From positions 6,443,261 through 6,507,260 of the forward strand of contig SMSO01000031.1 of NCBI GenBank assembly GCA_004764695.1: DNA of 64,000 nucleotides, written 5' to 3'. Source of the DNA: Schizochytrium sp. TIO01 (taxonomy: Eukaryota; Sar; Bigyra; Thraustochytrida; Thraustochytriidae). The position numbers were made by a program, and so were the translations under genes. The stretch's first letter is position 1. Every line of letters starts with the position of its first letter. The notes beneath the pieces were generated by a model. That model did not search any database, was not told where the DNA came from, and worked only from the letters and a program-made list of their open reading frames with translations. Below, piece after piece: positions 10,134 through 20,900 of the stretch.

Positions 10134-13100
10134 TTACTCTACAAAGATACCGATTGGATCGAGATCCTCGAGCAGTGACGCAGTATGGACGTCCATAAAC
10201 GTGGCCGTTCCATCAGTGCCCGCAAGGCTGGTAATTGCATGTTTGCCTCCAGGGTGGTTTTCAGCATAAGCTGTGAGGTCGTATACCTTTCCGTCGATGG
10301 CAACCCAGCAATCCTCAGGCTTGTTGTGCTTCTTGAGGTCAGCAAGAGATATGCTCATTTGCTGGACTTCAGTGCCATCATGAGCATCAGAAGAGCCGAT
10401 CCGTCCTTGGCCGGACGCCACGCGTTTTGTTTGTGTACGGACCGGAACATGGGACCCTACGTGAAGACCAAAGACAGCACATTCCGTAAGACCGTTACCG
10501 CCAAGACGGTTGTTGCCGTGAATTCCGCCCACAACCTCGCCAACAGCGTATAGCTTACCACCAGCAACAGGAACGCCCGCATCGCTCAAACAGCGACCTT
10601 GAGCATCAATCCGCAAACCGCCCATCGAATAGTGGACAGCTGGGGTAATGTAACCAACATAAAAGGGAAAGTCCTTCGCAATAGGAGCGTCGGGACACAC
10701 TGTTCTGTTGTAAGGGTCAGGGAATGACTGCATGTCACTGCAAGATTGATCAAATGCCTCCAACGTCTTTTGAACAACCCCAACATCAGCTCCAAGCTCC
10801 TTTGCTAAACTTTCCACAGAATCAATCTCCCACATCAAACCCTTTCTTTTGTACATGGGGATATGCTTTGGAGCCTGAGCAGCAACTTGCGCACTCAACA
10901 CCATGAGATATTCCGGTTGGGAATCCTTGTCCTCATTGTGTGCAATCATCTTTTCCGAAACATACTTGCGAGTACCTAGTTCATTTACAAAACGGTGGCC
11001 ACGGTGGTCCAGCATCACAGCACCAACACTGCGCAAAAGTTCCGCAGCCAAAGTCTTTGAAGGACTTAGGCGATCTTTTGGGTCTACAAAAGCTGTGGGA
11101 TGGACCTGAACCTGTTCAATATCGACAATATCCGATCCGATAGCCGTTGCAAGCTTAATGCCGTCACCCGTTGCGAATTTTCCGTTTGTTGTTCCGAACT
11201 TTGCAAGGTCCGGTCGGTGCTGCAACAAGAAGGAGTTTTCTCCTCGATGGTACCCGTACCCGCCTGTTGCAATTACAACAGTATGAGCTTCAATGTCAAA
11301 GGTGTGTTGGGATGAAGTGTCGGTGCAGCGAAGCCCGCTAATAGCATGGTTTTCAACTAAAATCTCCTCGACCTTAGTTTTGCGATAGAATTTCAGCTTC
11401 CCAGAGTCCTCGTATTCTTTAACAGCACGGTTGACAGCAACAATAAGTTCGGAACCAGCAAGGCCGGTGGAAGGACGCCATGTACGCGGCCTAGAGTGGC
11501 CACCCAGCTGGCTAACTTCGCCGAGTGACATGCCTACACGAGACCGAAGCCACTCAAGAGCCTCCACACTGCCTTGAGTAAGCACATCAACAAGCGGATT
11601 TGTAGCATATGAGGGGCGTTCACTGCCCTTTACCATATCTTCTTTGAATTGCGCCACTGAATCGTTGAACCTCGACATGCTAGTGCCGTCAATACCATTG
11701 ATTCCACTTGAGGCCTTTGCCGAGTTGCCACCAGGACCTCCTTCTTTGTCAATAAGAATTACAGAACCACCACGATCAAGGATTGAAAGTGCTGTTGTAA
11801 GGCCAGAAAGGCCGGCACCAATGATGACTGCATCTGGGGTCTGAGATCCTTCCCTCAATCCCGCAACAGCTCCAAGACGACGGAGGGCATGCCGAAGAAA
11901 AGAAGCATGGTGTCCCTCCATAGCAAAATTCTTGGCTAAAAGAATCAGTTCCTCATCACCATCCAACAAAGCATCCACGAGAATATCCTCAGAGTCTTCG
12001 TCAAGTGTGCCACTGCCTGCCGCAGAAGATACAATCCCGAGAGCGGTATCCTTTGATACCCTGTAGTCCCTCCTTGGTAGCCAATGGCATGCCGTTCATC
12101 TTTGAGACAGCTGGAGCAGCAGATGCGAACGAATTAGCTTGCCCGGAGAACATTGCATTTTTCATGTTCTCATGAATATCTATCGCCTCTGAAAACTTTG
12201 CAATGGTGTTGAAGAGTGCGACAACTTCCTCACGGGACAAGTTTTCCTTAATCAAGTTTTCAGGCAACAAAAGCATCTTTAAAGCGGTACCCATACCAAG
12301 AAGCTGCAACTTGCCGTGTAATTTGCAACGCTGGCAGCGGATGCAGTTGAAAATACTGCTAATGTTGTGAAAGATATCCTTAAATCGGCGTTTTAGGTTC
12401 GCCAAAGTAGATACCTTCGGGCCATTCTCATCAACAAACAAGAGGCTCTCATCGAATGCTTCAAACACAGTCTGGCATGATTGAAGCACAAATGAATCTA
12501 AAAACAAAGACACCAGCTTATTAGTGCGTTGGTCCTCGCGGGTATCTCCAGTGGCAAACTTAAACTCGCGAAGTACAGGTGTCGCCCTGCGTACTGCTCG
12601 CAGCAAAACGACAAAAGCAAACTCAAGGTTCTTGAATCTCTCGGGATTACTCTCAAATTGGCGTCGGAAGCGTTCTAAATCGCGTTCCCAACGATCCCGT
12701 TTGCCGGGCACAGGCGGTTTGTAGTGTTCTGAAATATGCAAGTTAATACTTGAATGCAAACCAGAGAGCATCCGGTAAAGGAACCTCTCCTCGTAGCACA
12801 TATCTGCTTCCTCAATTTCAAAGCAGTTTTCTCCATAGATTTCATTCCACACTGCACTACCATTATAACCCGTGTACATCTCAGGGTTTAACTGAAGGTT
12901 AATGTACTCCATTGTTGAATCGTTGAAGGGAAGTTTTGCACAAAGATTTGTCCAGAATGAAGGAAGTGACTCATCCTCGCAGTCCTCTTCTGCTTGGGAC
13001 ACAACATCGCCTTCATGCTGTGAAAGAGTCTTGTCGATTCCGACACCAGCACCATTACTTGGACCGCCAAATCCGCCAAATCCACTAGCACCAGGAGAAC

Positions 13101-13512
13101 CTCCAAAAAATGGACTACCTCCTGTGCTATCATCGCTCCCCTTCAACGAACACAAAGGCTCTGGAGCACTACCATCTGGTTCTGGGTCTTCATCTGAGCC
13201 GCAACTTGGCGCTTCTGGTTCCTCACCTTCGGCGTCAAGCGGGCACTCACCATCAAGTTGTACCCTAAAAAGTCTAAAGTAGGTTGTGTTTGTAAGCTCC
13301 TCTAACAGCCGGAGCAAGTAGTCTGAGTTCGCGGTCTTGATTGCCTCTGAATTGCAAACAAGCTCATCATCAAAAAGAACTTTGGCCCGGAGTGGTGGCT
13401 TTCCATCGCGACGACTATCCGCATTGGCAGCACCAGGAAGATCCGATAAGGCCACCACGAGGCAACAGAAAGCTGCGAGCAGCCATTTCCAAGATACTGT
13501 CTTTGATGACAT
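10134..13512 (-). CDS. ERO1 - fumarate reductase flavoprotein - cytochrome b5 fusion (two overlapping frames)
   Basis: The first frame (13512-12001) is ERO1, the ER thiol oxidase that reoxidises protein disulfide isomerase. A signal peptide with core WLLAAFCCLVVAL is followed by LLRLLEELTNTTYFRLFRVQ, LNPEMYTGYNGSAVWNEIYG, LYRMLSGLHSSINLHISEHY and the active site C390-x2-C393-x2-C396 before HGKLQLLGMGTALKML. The second frame is an FAD fumarate reductase (Osm1 family): GAGLSG, QVHPTAF, RFVNELGTRKY, VHYSMGGLRID and NNRLGGNGLTE carry the expected active-site His and Arg. It ends in a cytochrome b5 domain with HPGG and a second His (MDVHTA). The frames overlap, so no promoter or separate signal peptide exists for the reductase, whose first in-frame ATG lies inside the linker region. 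Removing 12017-12059 (43 nt, GT-AG) fuses them as 1111 residues with GAGLSG at about 551 and HPGG at about 1072. A single +1 indel would do the same. Each domain is very confident; the fusion is strongly suggested, not proven. Confidence 0.88.
12017..12059 (-). other. Candidate 43-nt intron joining ERO1 and fumarate reductase frames
   Basis: On the minus strand the segment begins GTATCA after CTACAGG and ends TTCTGCGGCAG. It falls in phase 1, and excising it gives a total coding length of 3336 nt with no stop. It lacks the TGCTAAC-like branch site seen in the 31910-31986 intron and is shorter than the two clear introns here (77 and 181 nt). A one-base frame error is therefore an equal alternative. 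Confidence 0.35.
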
Positions 13513-15438
13513 TTGGACTTTAGAAAAAGCTTCACGTCACAACGCGTTTCGCAAGTTGATGGCAGATAACCCAAGCTAGCGAGTCGCCTTGCTCACAGAG
13601 ACCAAGCAGTTCAAATTGGTGGTAACGTTTCAAGTTCTTCTTTCTTGCAGAGTCTTTGACTAGGAGAGTCAACAACAATCAGGCAGTCCAGGAACGGCAA
13701 CTTGTTGCACGACTCCAACCCTGAAGTTGAGCCGCACAAGCTTTTCCAGTCCGGGCTTCCCCAGTTGCCTCCTCGAGGCGTTTTGTTTCCTGTCAGAACT
13801 GGTCGTCGATTCGGGTCTGGTGGCTCCCTTCGCGGGATCGCCCCCTTCGGTTTGCTCGAAACGTATTGTATTTTATTCGATTTTAGTACAACCGAGCTTC
13901 CACGCTGGCATTTTTGTACACTGGGACGAACGAAACATAGTTAAAAGGGGGTCCACTACACTGTGGCAAGTTCTGACACTGTCCTTCTACCAATGCTTGG
14001 AGAGGACAGATTTGACGATACATTGCTGGCGAAGTCACGTCGAAGGCACGTCAAAGTCACGTCGAAGTCACGTCGAAGGCACACTGGAATTGCAAATGGT
14101 GCGTTTCGTTAGTATACATACATCAGCAGGATAATCAACTTATGCGCCTTGTATTGAATAAAAGGAATAATTTTCTTTGCAAGTTTACTGTTAGGCATAG
14201 TAGTAGATGATATTTAGGGGATGCAATGTTTAAAAGATGTGTAGGGACTAAATTTGGGATAACAGACAATCTGAATTGGGCATTACGCAACTCAGCACGC
14301 AATGGTGGAATGCGGCAGCCCATTCAGTGTTTTTGCGAATGCCTCGTATGAATCTCTCGGGGGAAACCTGGACGCCACGTGGAGGCTTGCAACGCAAGTA
14401 ATGGCTAGAAAGTATTGCTCTACTTGGCCAAGATGAATCACAAGATAGCAAATTATCTGAATTGCGACAGCATACAAAACGCAAAGACAATAGAAAAACA
14501 GCTCCCTTGCCCTTGTGATTAATGGTTTATATGAAACCATATGAAGAAAAGCTGGACACCACCTGGAAGCCTGCATACAAAACTTCAACTTCGTATTTTT
14601 AAAAAATATAGAATCGAATGGATGGTGTCCAAATTTCGTTCTAAAGATGTGGCAATGCATCGAAGTGCAAGCACGGCACTGAAAAAATCTTTTAGCAATC
14701 TAGAACAGAGTGAAAAAAAAAAAATAGACACCAATCGACTCTGGTTTACATCTCACATTGCTGAAGCTTCGTCATTATTCGAAAGTTTCTTCATGTAGTT
14801 TCTTGTTATTTTCAATTTTGGAATTCGCAAATAGAACTATATAGCTAAAATAATATAAGCAAGTTGAATAGAATTATTTTTCATTGAGTGTTGTAGAAGA
14901 GTACCTCTGAAAGAAAATTGAAATAGTAAAATATTGCATGGATGAAAAAGTTGGAAAACACTAACTGTATTTTAAAAAGGATTTTCTAAAGAATGTGTTA
15001 TGATTAAACTTGTATAGAGGTGCACCGAGGCCATTCAAGGCCAGATACATATTTACTCAAAGGCTTGCAGCGCGTCAATGGGTATTTCTTCTTTTGTTGA
15101 TAATGTGAAGACATTCCTTCCGTGCTTTGAAGTGCAATTCTCTACATTGTTCCCCTTCATTCCCATAATTTGATCCGGTACAATAAGTTAGTATTTTGTT
15201 TTTGCTTTTCCTGACTACCTAATAATACTAAACTATGTTACTCAGGCTATACTTATACTAGATAATAGAAGAATAATGCGCTGCTTAGTAAGTCAACATA
15301 TTGACTTTAATTGTGTATAACCTTGAACGAGAACATAGAACAACAATCATTTCTTGTCATAGTATTAATTCTTGAAGCTATCGTTAAATCAGCAGCTCCA
15401 CTAGAGACGCTACGCATTCATGGGTGCATGGGAGGCTC
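13513..15438. other. Divergent intergenic region between the ERO1 fusion and the IQ protein
   Basis: This region of about 1.9 kb separates two genes transcribed away from each other and should hold both promoters. The part near the IQ gene (14500-15400) is AT-rich. It contains the 11-bp repeat array at 14031-14083. I see no supported gene. Confidence 0.6.
14031..14083 (-). promoter_or_regulatory. Tandem 11-bp ACGT-core array upstream of the ERO1 fusion
   Basis: Nearly five copies of GAAGTCACGTC (variants GAAGGCACGTC and AAAGTCACGTC) run head to tail. Read toward the ERO1 gene they give GACGTGAC and TGACGTGCC. The latter contains TGACGTG, the core of the unfolded-protein-response element bound by bZIP factors such as XBP1/ATF6 in animals. 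The array lies about 520 bp upstream of the ERO1 ATG. ERO1 is a standard target of that response in yeast and animals, so a link is plausible. The function is inferred; the repeat itself is plain. Confidence 0.45.
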
Positions 15439-17861
15439 ATGCGCCAATCAGGAGAGTGCAAACGACTAATACGAAGGCGACGCGTGCCGAAAGATGGGCG
15501 TTTGCAACCTCTACAAAGTTCTCAGTCGATGACCGCAATATCTGATAAGAGAGAAGATCGATTCAAGGACGTTCAGATACCCGAGACGAGGCGTCGCTTT
15601 TTGCCAGGATCATCATGGTTGCCTCGTAAGTTAGCCTTCAAAGAGGATCCACCTTATTCATGTGATATTGATCTTCGAGTAGAGAGTAATAAGAAACAAT
15701 ATCGACCTGAACACCAGCATGCAGCAACTACGATTCAAGCATGGCTTCGTGGAGAGGATGCAAGAGAACTTGTATGGGGTGATGGCGGTATTTATGAGAA
15801 TGCAAAAGCGTTGCACATTGAGAGGCTATATCGTGGCATGTGTGGAAGACGCCGTGCAAAGAAAGCTCGACACGAACGAGATACGCGTGCAGCTACACGG
15901 ATTCAATCTATTTGGCGACGCTACATCGCTCGAAAACTTTTCCAGCGTTTATTATGGGAACATTTGAATTATTCTGCAACATCGATACAGCGTGTTGTGA
16001 GAGGCTACTGGGGGCGTATCTTAGCAAAACAGCTTCGAAAAGAACTTGAAGAGCGATCCGCCCAGAGACTCCAGCGAGCTGTACGTTGTCATATTGCTCG
16101 CCGGGAACTCTATAAACGCAGGAAGAAAGAGGAGGAAAGAAAGTCAAAACACCATGTCTGGCAGACGTGCCTTTCTCAAATCCCGTTTCAATTCCACATT
16201 AAAGTAGGTCGTATTTCAGATCGTGAACTTCAAGAAGACTGGAAGTTATATGCGGTAACGCTGCGCGACTGCCTTCTTCTCTTTGCGTACAAGGATGAGC
16301 TAGAGACGATGATATCGGTTCTTACAAAGCTGATTCGTGTTAATCCTCAATGCCGTATCGCATACGAGGCAAAAGCTATCGCACTCCTTGCTTGGGGTGG
16401 TCTTCCAAGGCATCGCCATCAGCATGCATACTATTTTGCTGAGCAGGTTATGGACTTGCTAGCTCACTCGGTAGAGCCCGCCTGTCGACCAGGAAATCCC
16501 AGGAGCTGAAGACGCAGCTTGGAATATCGACAGCATTTTTGAACTATTTTATATCGCTGCAAGAGAGCGTGTACACGCATACGGTGGTTTTAAAGCACAA
16601 ATGAATTTGGCCCTATCGCTAGCTTGCCTTAGTGAAGAACCAGCAAGAGCACTTAAATATTATGCAAAGGCCTACGCGAGTCTTCAATACAAATCGCGTT
16701 ATCGCGCAGAGCTGTTAGCCCATCACCAAGCATGGCTTCAAAAGCTTCAGACAGGTCATGAAGACTTTTGGGGGGCCACGCCCAAAGAAATTATATTTCC
16801 GAAGCGCCCGCCACTTGATGTTTATTCCATGTGGAGGCGAGGAGACGCCCTAGTGATTTATAGGCCAAATGTAACACCTCTCATTGCTCCCTTTCGACAG
16901 GTACTGGCAATAATGAATCGAGCGAGTACAGCAAGCTTAGGAAGTATGAGGAGTGCAGATTTTGAGGCTATGATGAAAACCGAAGAAACTGAGACTTTAG
17001 AGGAGGACTCGCCCGACTTGAAGGTTAACGCAAGCAATGAGGTGAGCACTTGGACTTGCTTGGCTTTCTTGAAGAAAGTGAAGGTTGTAAATGTTCGTAT
17101 GAAATCTCAACCACGGCTACTCGTTCCAATGCTGGAGCGCCAGAGGTTTCTTGAAATTCAGAACGCAGCAAAAGATCGTGCTGCGATTCAAATACAGCGC
17201 ATAGTTCGGGGCGCATTCGGCAGAGCACGATGGCGTCGGTATTTCGCGCGCCGCCAAACAATTACTGGCCAGGAAGAGAGTTTGGTTCTCAAGCGGCTAG
17301 TTTTGTTGCGAGAACGGGAAAGAAAACGAAGAGCAGCAACTCGTATTCAAGCCTTAGTTCGAGGTCGTCAGCTAAGGACTGAAATTGCCTTTAAAACACC
17401 TATGCGCAATTCAAATTCAACGAGTTATAAGAGGTCGTCTTGGGCGCCTTCGGTTCATTGAGTACGAACGAAGGCAGCGTATGGGAGTGCTTGTAAATGA
17501 GGAGTTCCGAGGAGCAATGTCGATTCCTGTCTACAGCCCTGGAAAAGCAGATTCCTGGGGGGGCACTCAAGTTTTGTTGCAAATTCTTCGAGCTGGTTTT
17601 AACTACCTTGTCACTGGAACAGATCTCTGCACAAGTGAGCGTTATAAAGCTACATTTACAGAGCAACATATTCAGCGACTTTTAGTGAAAGCAAATCAAG
17701 GCCAGTCTAAGCTTGAGCAAATACGCCCGACCCAGTATGATCGAGTTTGCAAGTTAATTCGGGTTTCTTTACGACTATGTCCCCCAATCAAAGCAGTTGG
17801 AGATTTGATCTATAAGGAAGCAACGCTAACGTTTGTACTCGCTGGGATAGGAGCGACGTGA
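15439..17861 (+). CDS. Multi-IQ-motif protein with TPR-like middle, frame broken twice
   Basis: Three consecutive frames read as one protein of about 806 residues. The first (to 16509) has a cluster of IQ motifs, the short helices that bind calmodulin or EF-hand light chains: TIQAWLRGEDAR, RIQSIWRRYIARK, SIQRVVRGYWGR and RLQRAVRCHIARR. The middle is helical with TPR-like units, for example EEPARALKYYAKAYASLQYK. The end has further IQ motifs: IQIQRIVRGAFGRARW, RIQALVRGRQLR and IQIQRVIRGRLGRLRF. The second frame is open from about 16474 and the third from about 17375. Both joins are +1. The second join falls at TTTAAAAC, where dropping one A gives a continuous IQ region (EIAFKHLCAIQIQR), so an extra base is the simplest reading there. 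I chose ATG 15439 because the frame's earlier start is GTG. The gene converges with the minus-strand gene ending 82 bp away. Calmodulin binding is inferred from the motifs; the cellular role is unknown. Confidence 0.75.
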
Positions 17862-17943
17862 ATATTTACAAAATGAATATAATATAATTATAGTTTTTAT
17901 CGCAATTCACTTTCCAAATCGAATATATAAGTTCCCTCGGATG

Positions 17944-20900
17944 TTAAATTTCATCCCCTCCATCTGCAAGATTCATAGCGGAAACAGTAATTGTGCTCGG
18001 GCTTTCAACATTCTCTCTCTCACCTTCGTACTTGATCCAGCGCATCCAGTAGGCCAATGCAAGCAAAGCTCTTAAGAGACAGCCTACATTAGGAGGGTTT
18101 GATTTCTTATCATCCTCAAAGTCAGCCACTGAAGCCTCAATCTTCTCCTCCCGCTCCTCGATTGCATGATGTGTAGCTCGGAGGATGATCTGCGACAGAA
18201 TTGTTGTAAGCATTGCACCCATAACCAATAGACCGCAACCGGGTTCCAAACTTGATGAAATGTACAAACAGGTGGCATTTTCTTCAGTTATTAGACCAGC
18301 AGGGAGTAAGACATCCTCAATCAATGGCATAATATGGGTACATACGGGCTTGAGCAAGACGTAAGAGATATGACCAAGTTCCATAACGCCAACAATAAGA
18401 CCGACGACGAAAACATCTACGCATGACCATGCTGAAAAAACCTCTGTCACAAGGTACATCCACTTTTGACGGTGCAACGTCATTGGTTTTAGCCAAATAT
18501 ACAAAAGTCCTCCGAGAGTAAAAAGAGGGAAAAAAGCTGCGGTAAGAAGATAAGCAAAAGCGAGAAATAGAACGCCAATGATAAAGCCGACATTGTCATT
18601 CGTAGACTCAAAAGCTTGACGAACAGCAAAAGCGAAGGTGTCCAGGACAGAATATGGTTTCCAGGATTGTACTTCGTCTATGTCCATAAACATTCCAATT
18701 AAACCCAGAATTTCAAATCCAAAAGAGGGAATGCATAGCCCGACCAATACCAGAATCGAAGTCACACAAAGAAGTAAAGTGATAACGCGTTTTCCAAATG
18801 TCGTAAAACGAACAACTCGACCATCCGCCAATTTAAAATGATGATCGCATAGACATACAAGATCACTGGCAGACTCGCCATGTTCTAGCCATGTCGAAAA
18901 GCGGCGCCGGGCAGGCCTACTTCTTCCTTCCTCATCGCCTCCCATCGGATTTTGAGTCTTAAATCTTGACGCTTCGTAATCTGCAACTGCAGCAGCAAGT
19001 TCAGGATCTTGAAGAGCTTGGCGATCCGCATCAATTGCATTTCGATGATAGTAGACCAGTGTATTGTTTGTAAATAACGATAGCATTGCAGCTGCAGTGA
19101 ATGACACCAGTCCAATAGCCGGGTCAACAAACACCCTTGCTGCATAAAACCCCTCGGGTAAGATGTTCAGGTTCGGGTTTTCGATTTCGAGACCAAAAGC
19201 CACCATGATTAGCAAAAGAACATAGACATCAATCATTGACCATTTTCCGACAGTATCAAAACCATCCAAGATTTTGCCACGCCTAGTGGCTGACATGAAG
19301 CGAGTTGGCGTGAGCCAACAGGTTCCCATTGTTAGCACCTTAATATAAGGGAACGCTCCACTAAGACTGGCGAGAAGGAGAGCCAAAGGAATAATTCCAG
19401 AGTCCCATAGCTGCTTAATACTCTTCCCAATAGAGAACCCCTCTACATTATCCATAAGTATGTCATCTCCAAGGATTGTAAAGAGGACATTGATGTTCGC
19501 TGCAGTGATGACATGACCGATCGCAAAAAGGAAAGTATTAAGGAAAAGCATACCAAGGACCCCAAAGCTTGCGTACCATGGCACAGCAGGATGAAACCCT
19601 AAGCACGACTTACGTTGGGCGAGCAATTTAGCATCAACGTTCCCGTTTCTCGATGTGTCTCTCCTCTCGAATTGCGATGTCAAAGGCGGGGCACTGACTT
19701 CCAAACGATCTTCAATTACAATATCAGGAGGCTCAGATGCACTCGAAGAAAAGCGAAAGTAACGCTTAAAGCTATCAGAAAAACTCCGTGATTTTCCAAC
19801 CTCCTGCGTGGCATCGCCATTAACATTCTCGTCCTCTGAAATCACTGATGCGGCGTGATCTCTTGAAAGCCTCTGCGTGCTCTTGTCCTCGTTCTTCTTA
19901 CAGCATACTTGGCAGCAACAAGAAACGCTCATACAAACGTTGCAACAACCTCGCGTTCCGAACTTTAAGCAACAACCCAAAGTCATACCAAGGATCATTG
20001 TTGCGCCCATTCCTCCAATGATGCCGAAAATACTCAGCCTCGAGTTCGTCTCGGCTTCATATTCTGAGCTAGTAGTTTCTGACTTTGTCAAACCAGTGGC
20101 CTCACATTCCTCCCTAGCTTCTTCTATGGTAAGAGCGAGCTGCTCATGATCCATTTTCTCCCGAATTTTTCGCAAAATTGTGCTTATCCATTCATTGATC
20201 GTAGCTGTAAGCTCCTCTTGATATGCCTCATTCTTTACCTTCTCTTCCATTTCTAACATTCCAGGAGAGGTACAATTTATGCAACGAAGACCAACATGAA
20301 TCGCTTCAAATCCAGCCTCTAGAACTTGCAATTCGGCGTCATCTAAGCGAGACATCACACACGAAATATCAAGAATCTCTTCAATTGTAAGAAGGTCAAA
20401 GTCTGTGCGATTGAATTTCGCCAGAATATCTAACGTTGCATAGAACCCCTGAAATTCTGCCCAAAATTCAAACTTATTAACAAAATTTGTTGCATCCCCG
20501 GCAAAGTTCATTTCCAAAACCAAAGAAAAAATAACTGGTGGAAGTGTATCATTGCTGCTCGAACCCAGCATACGACGCCCTTCATCGTTACTCAATGCAC
20601 CGCCGAGTTTGAAGGAGTTATGAAGAACATAAGGCTCTGGAGATTCCATAAACTCAATGTCATACATTGAATCAAGACCGTTTAAGCTGACTTCTGCAGC
20701 ACTGATGCTGAAGGTCCCTACTGGAATGGTCAATTCTGTCATAGATGCATCCTCTTGAAGAATATATTTGCCATCTACACCACTTTGAGATCTACATGCA
20801 GGGGCAATATAGCCATCATTGATATCTGGAATAACATCCTCATCGACCATATCAACCAGATCACGAAAGTAAGAATCGCTGTTAAAGTCAAAAAACGGAT

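Noticed and set aside
16469-16490. 22-nt GT-AG segment as an intron in the IQ gene
   Set aside because: Phase works, but the size is far below the 77- and 181-nt introns seen here, and the second break in the same gene has no intron solution.
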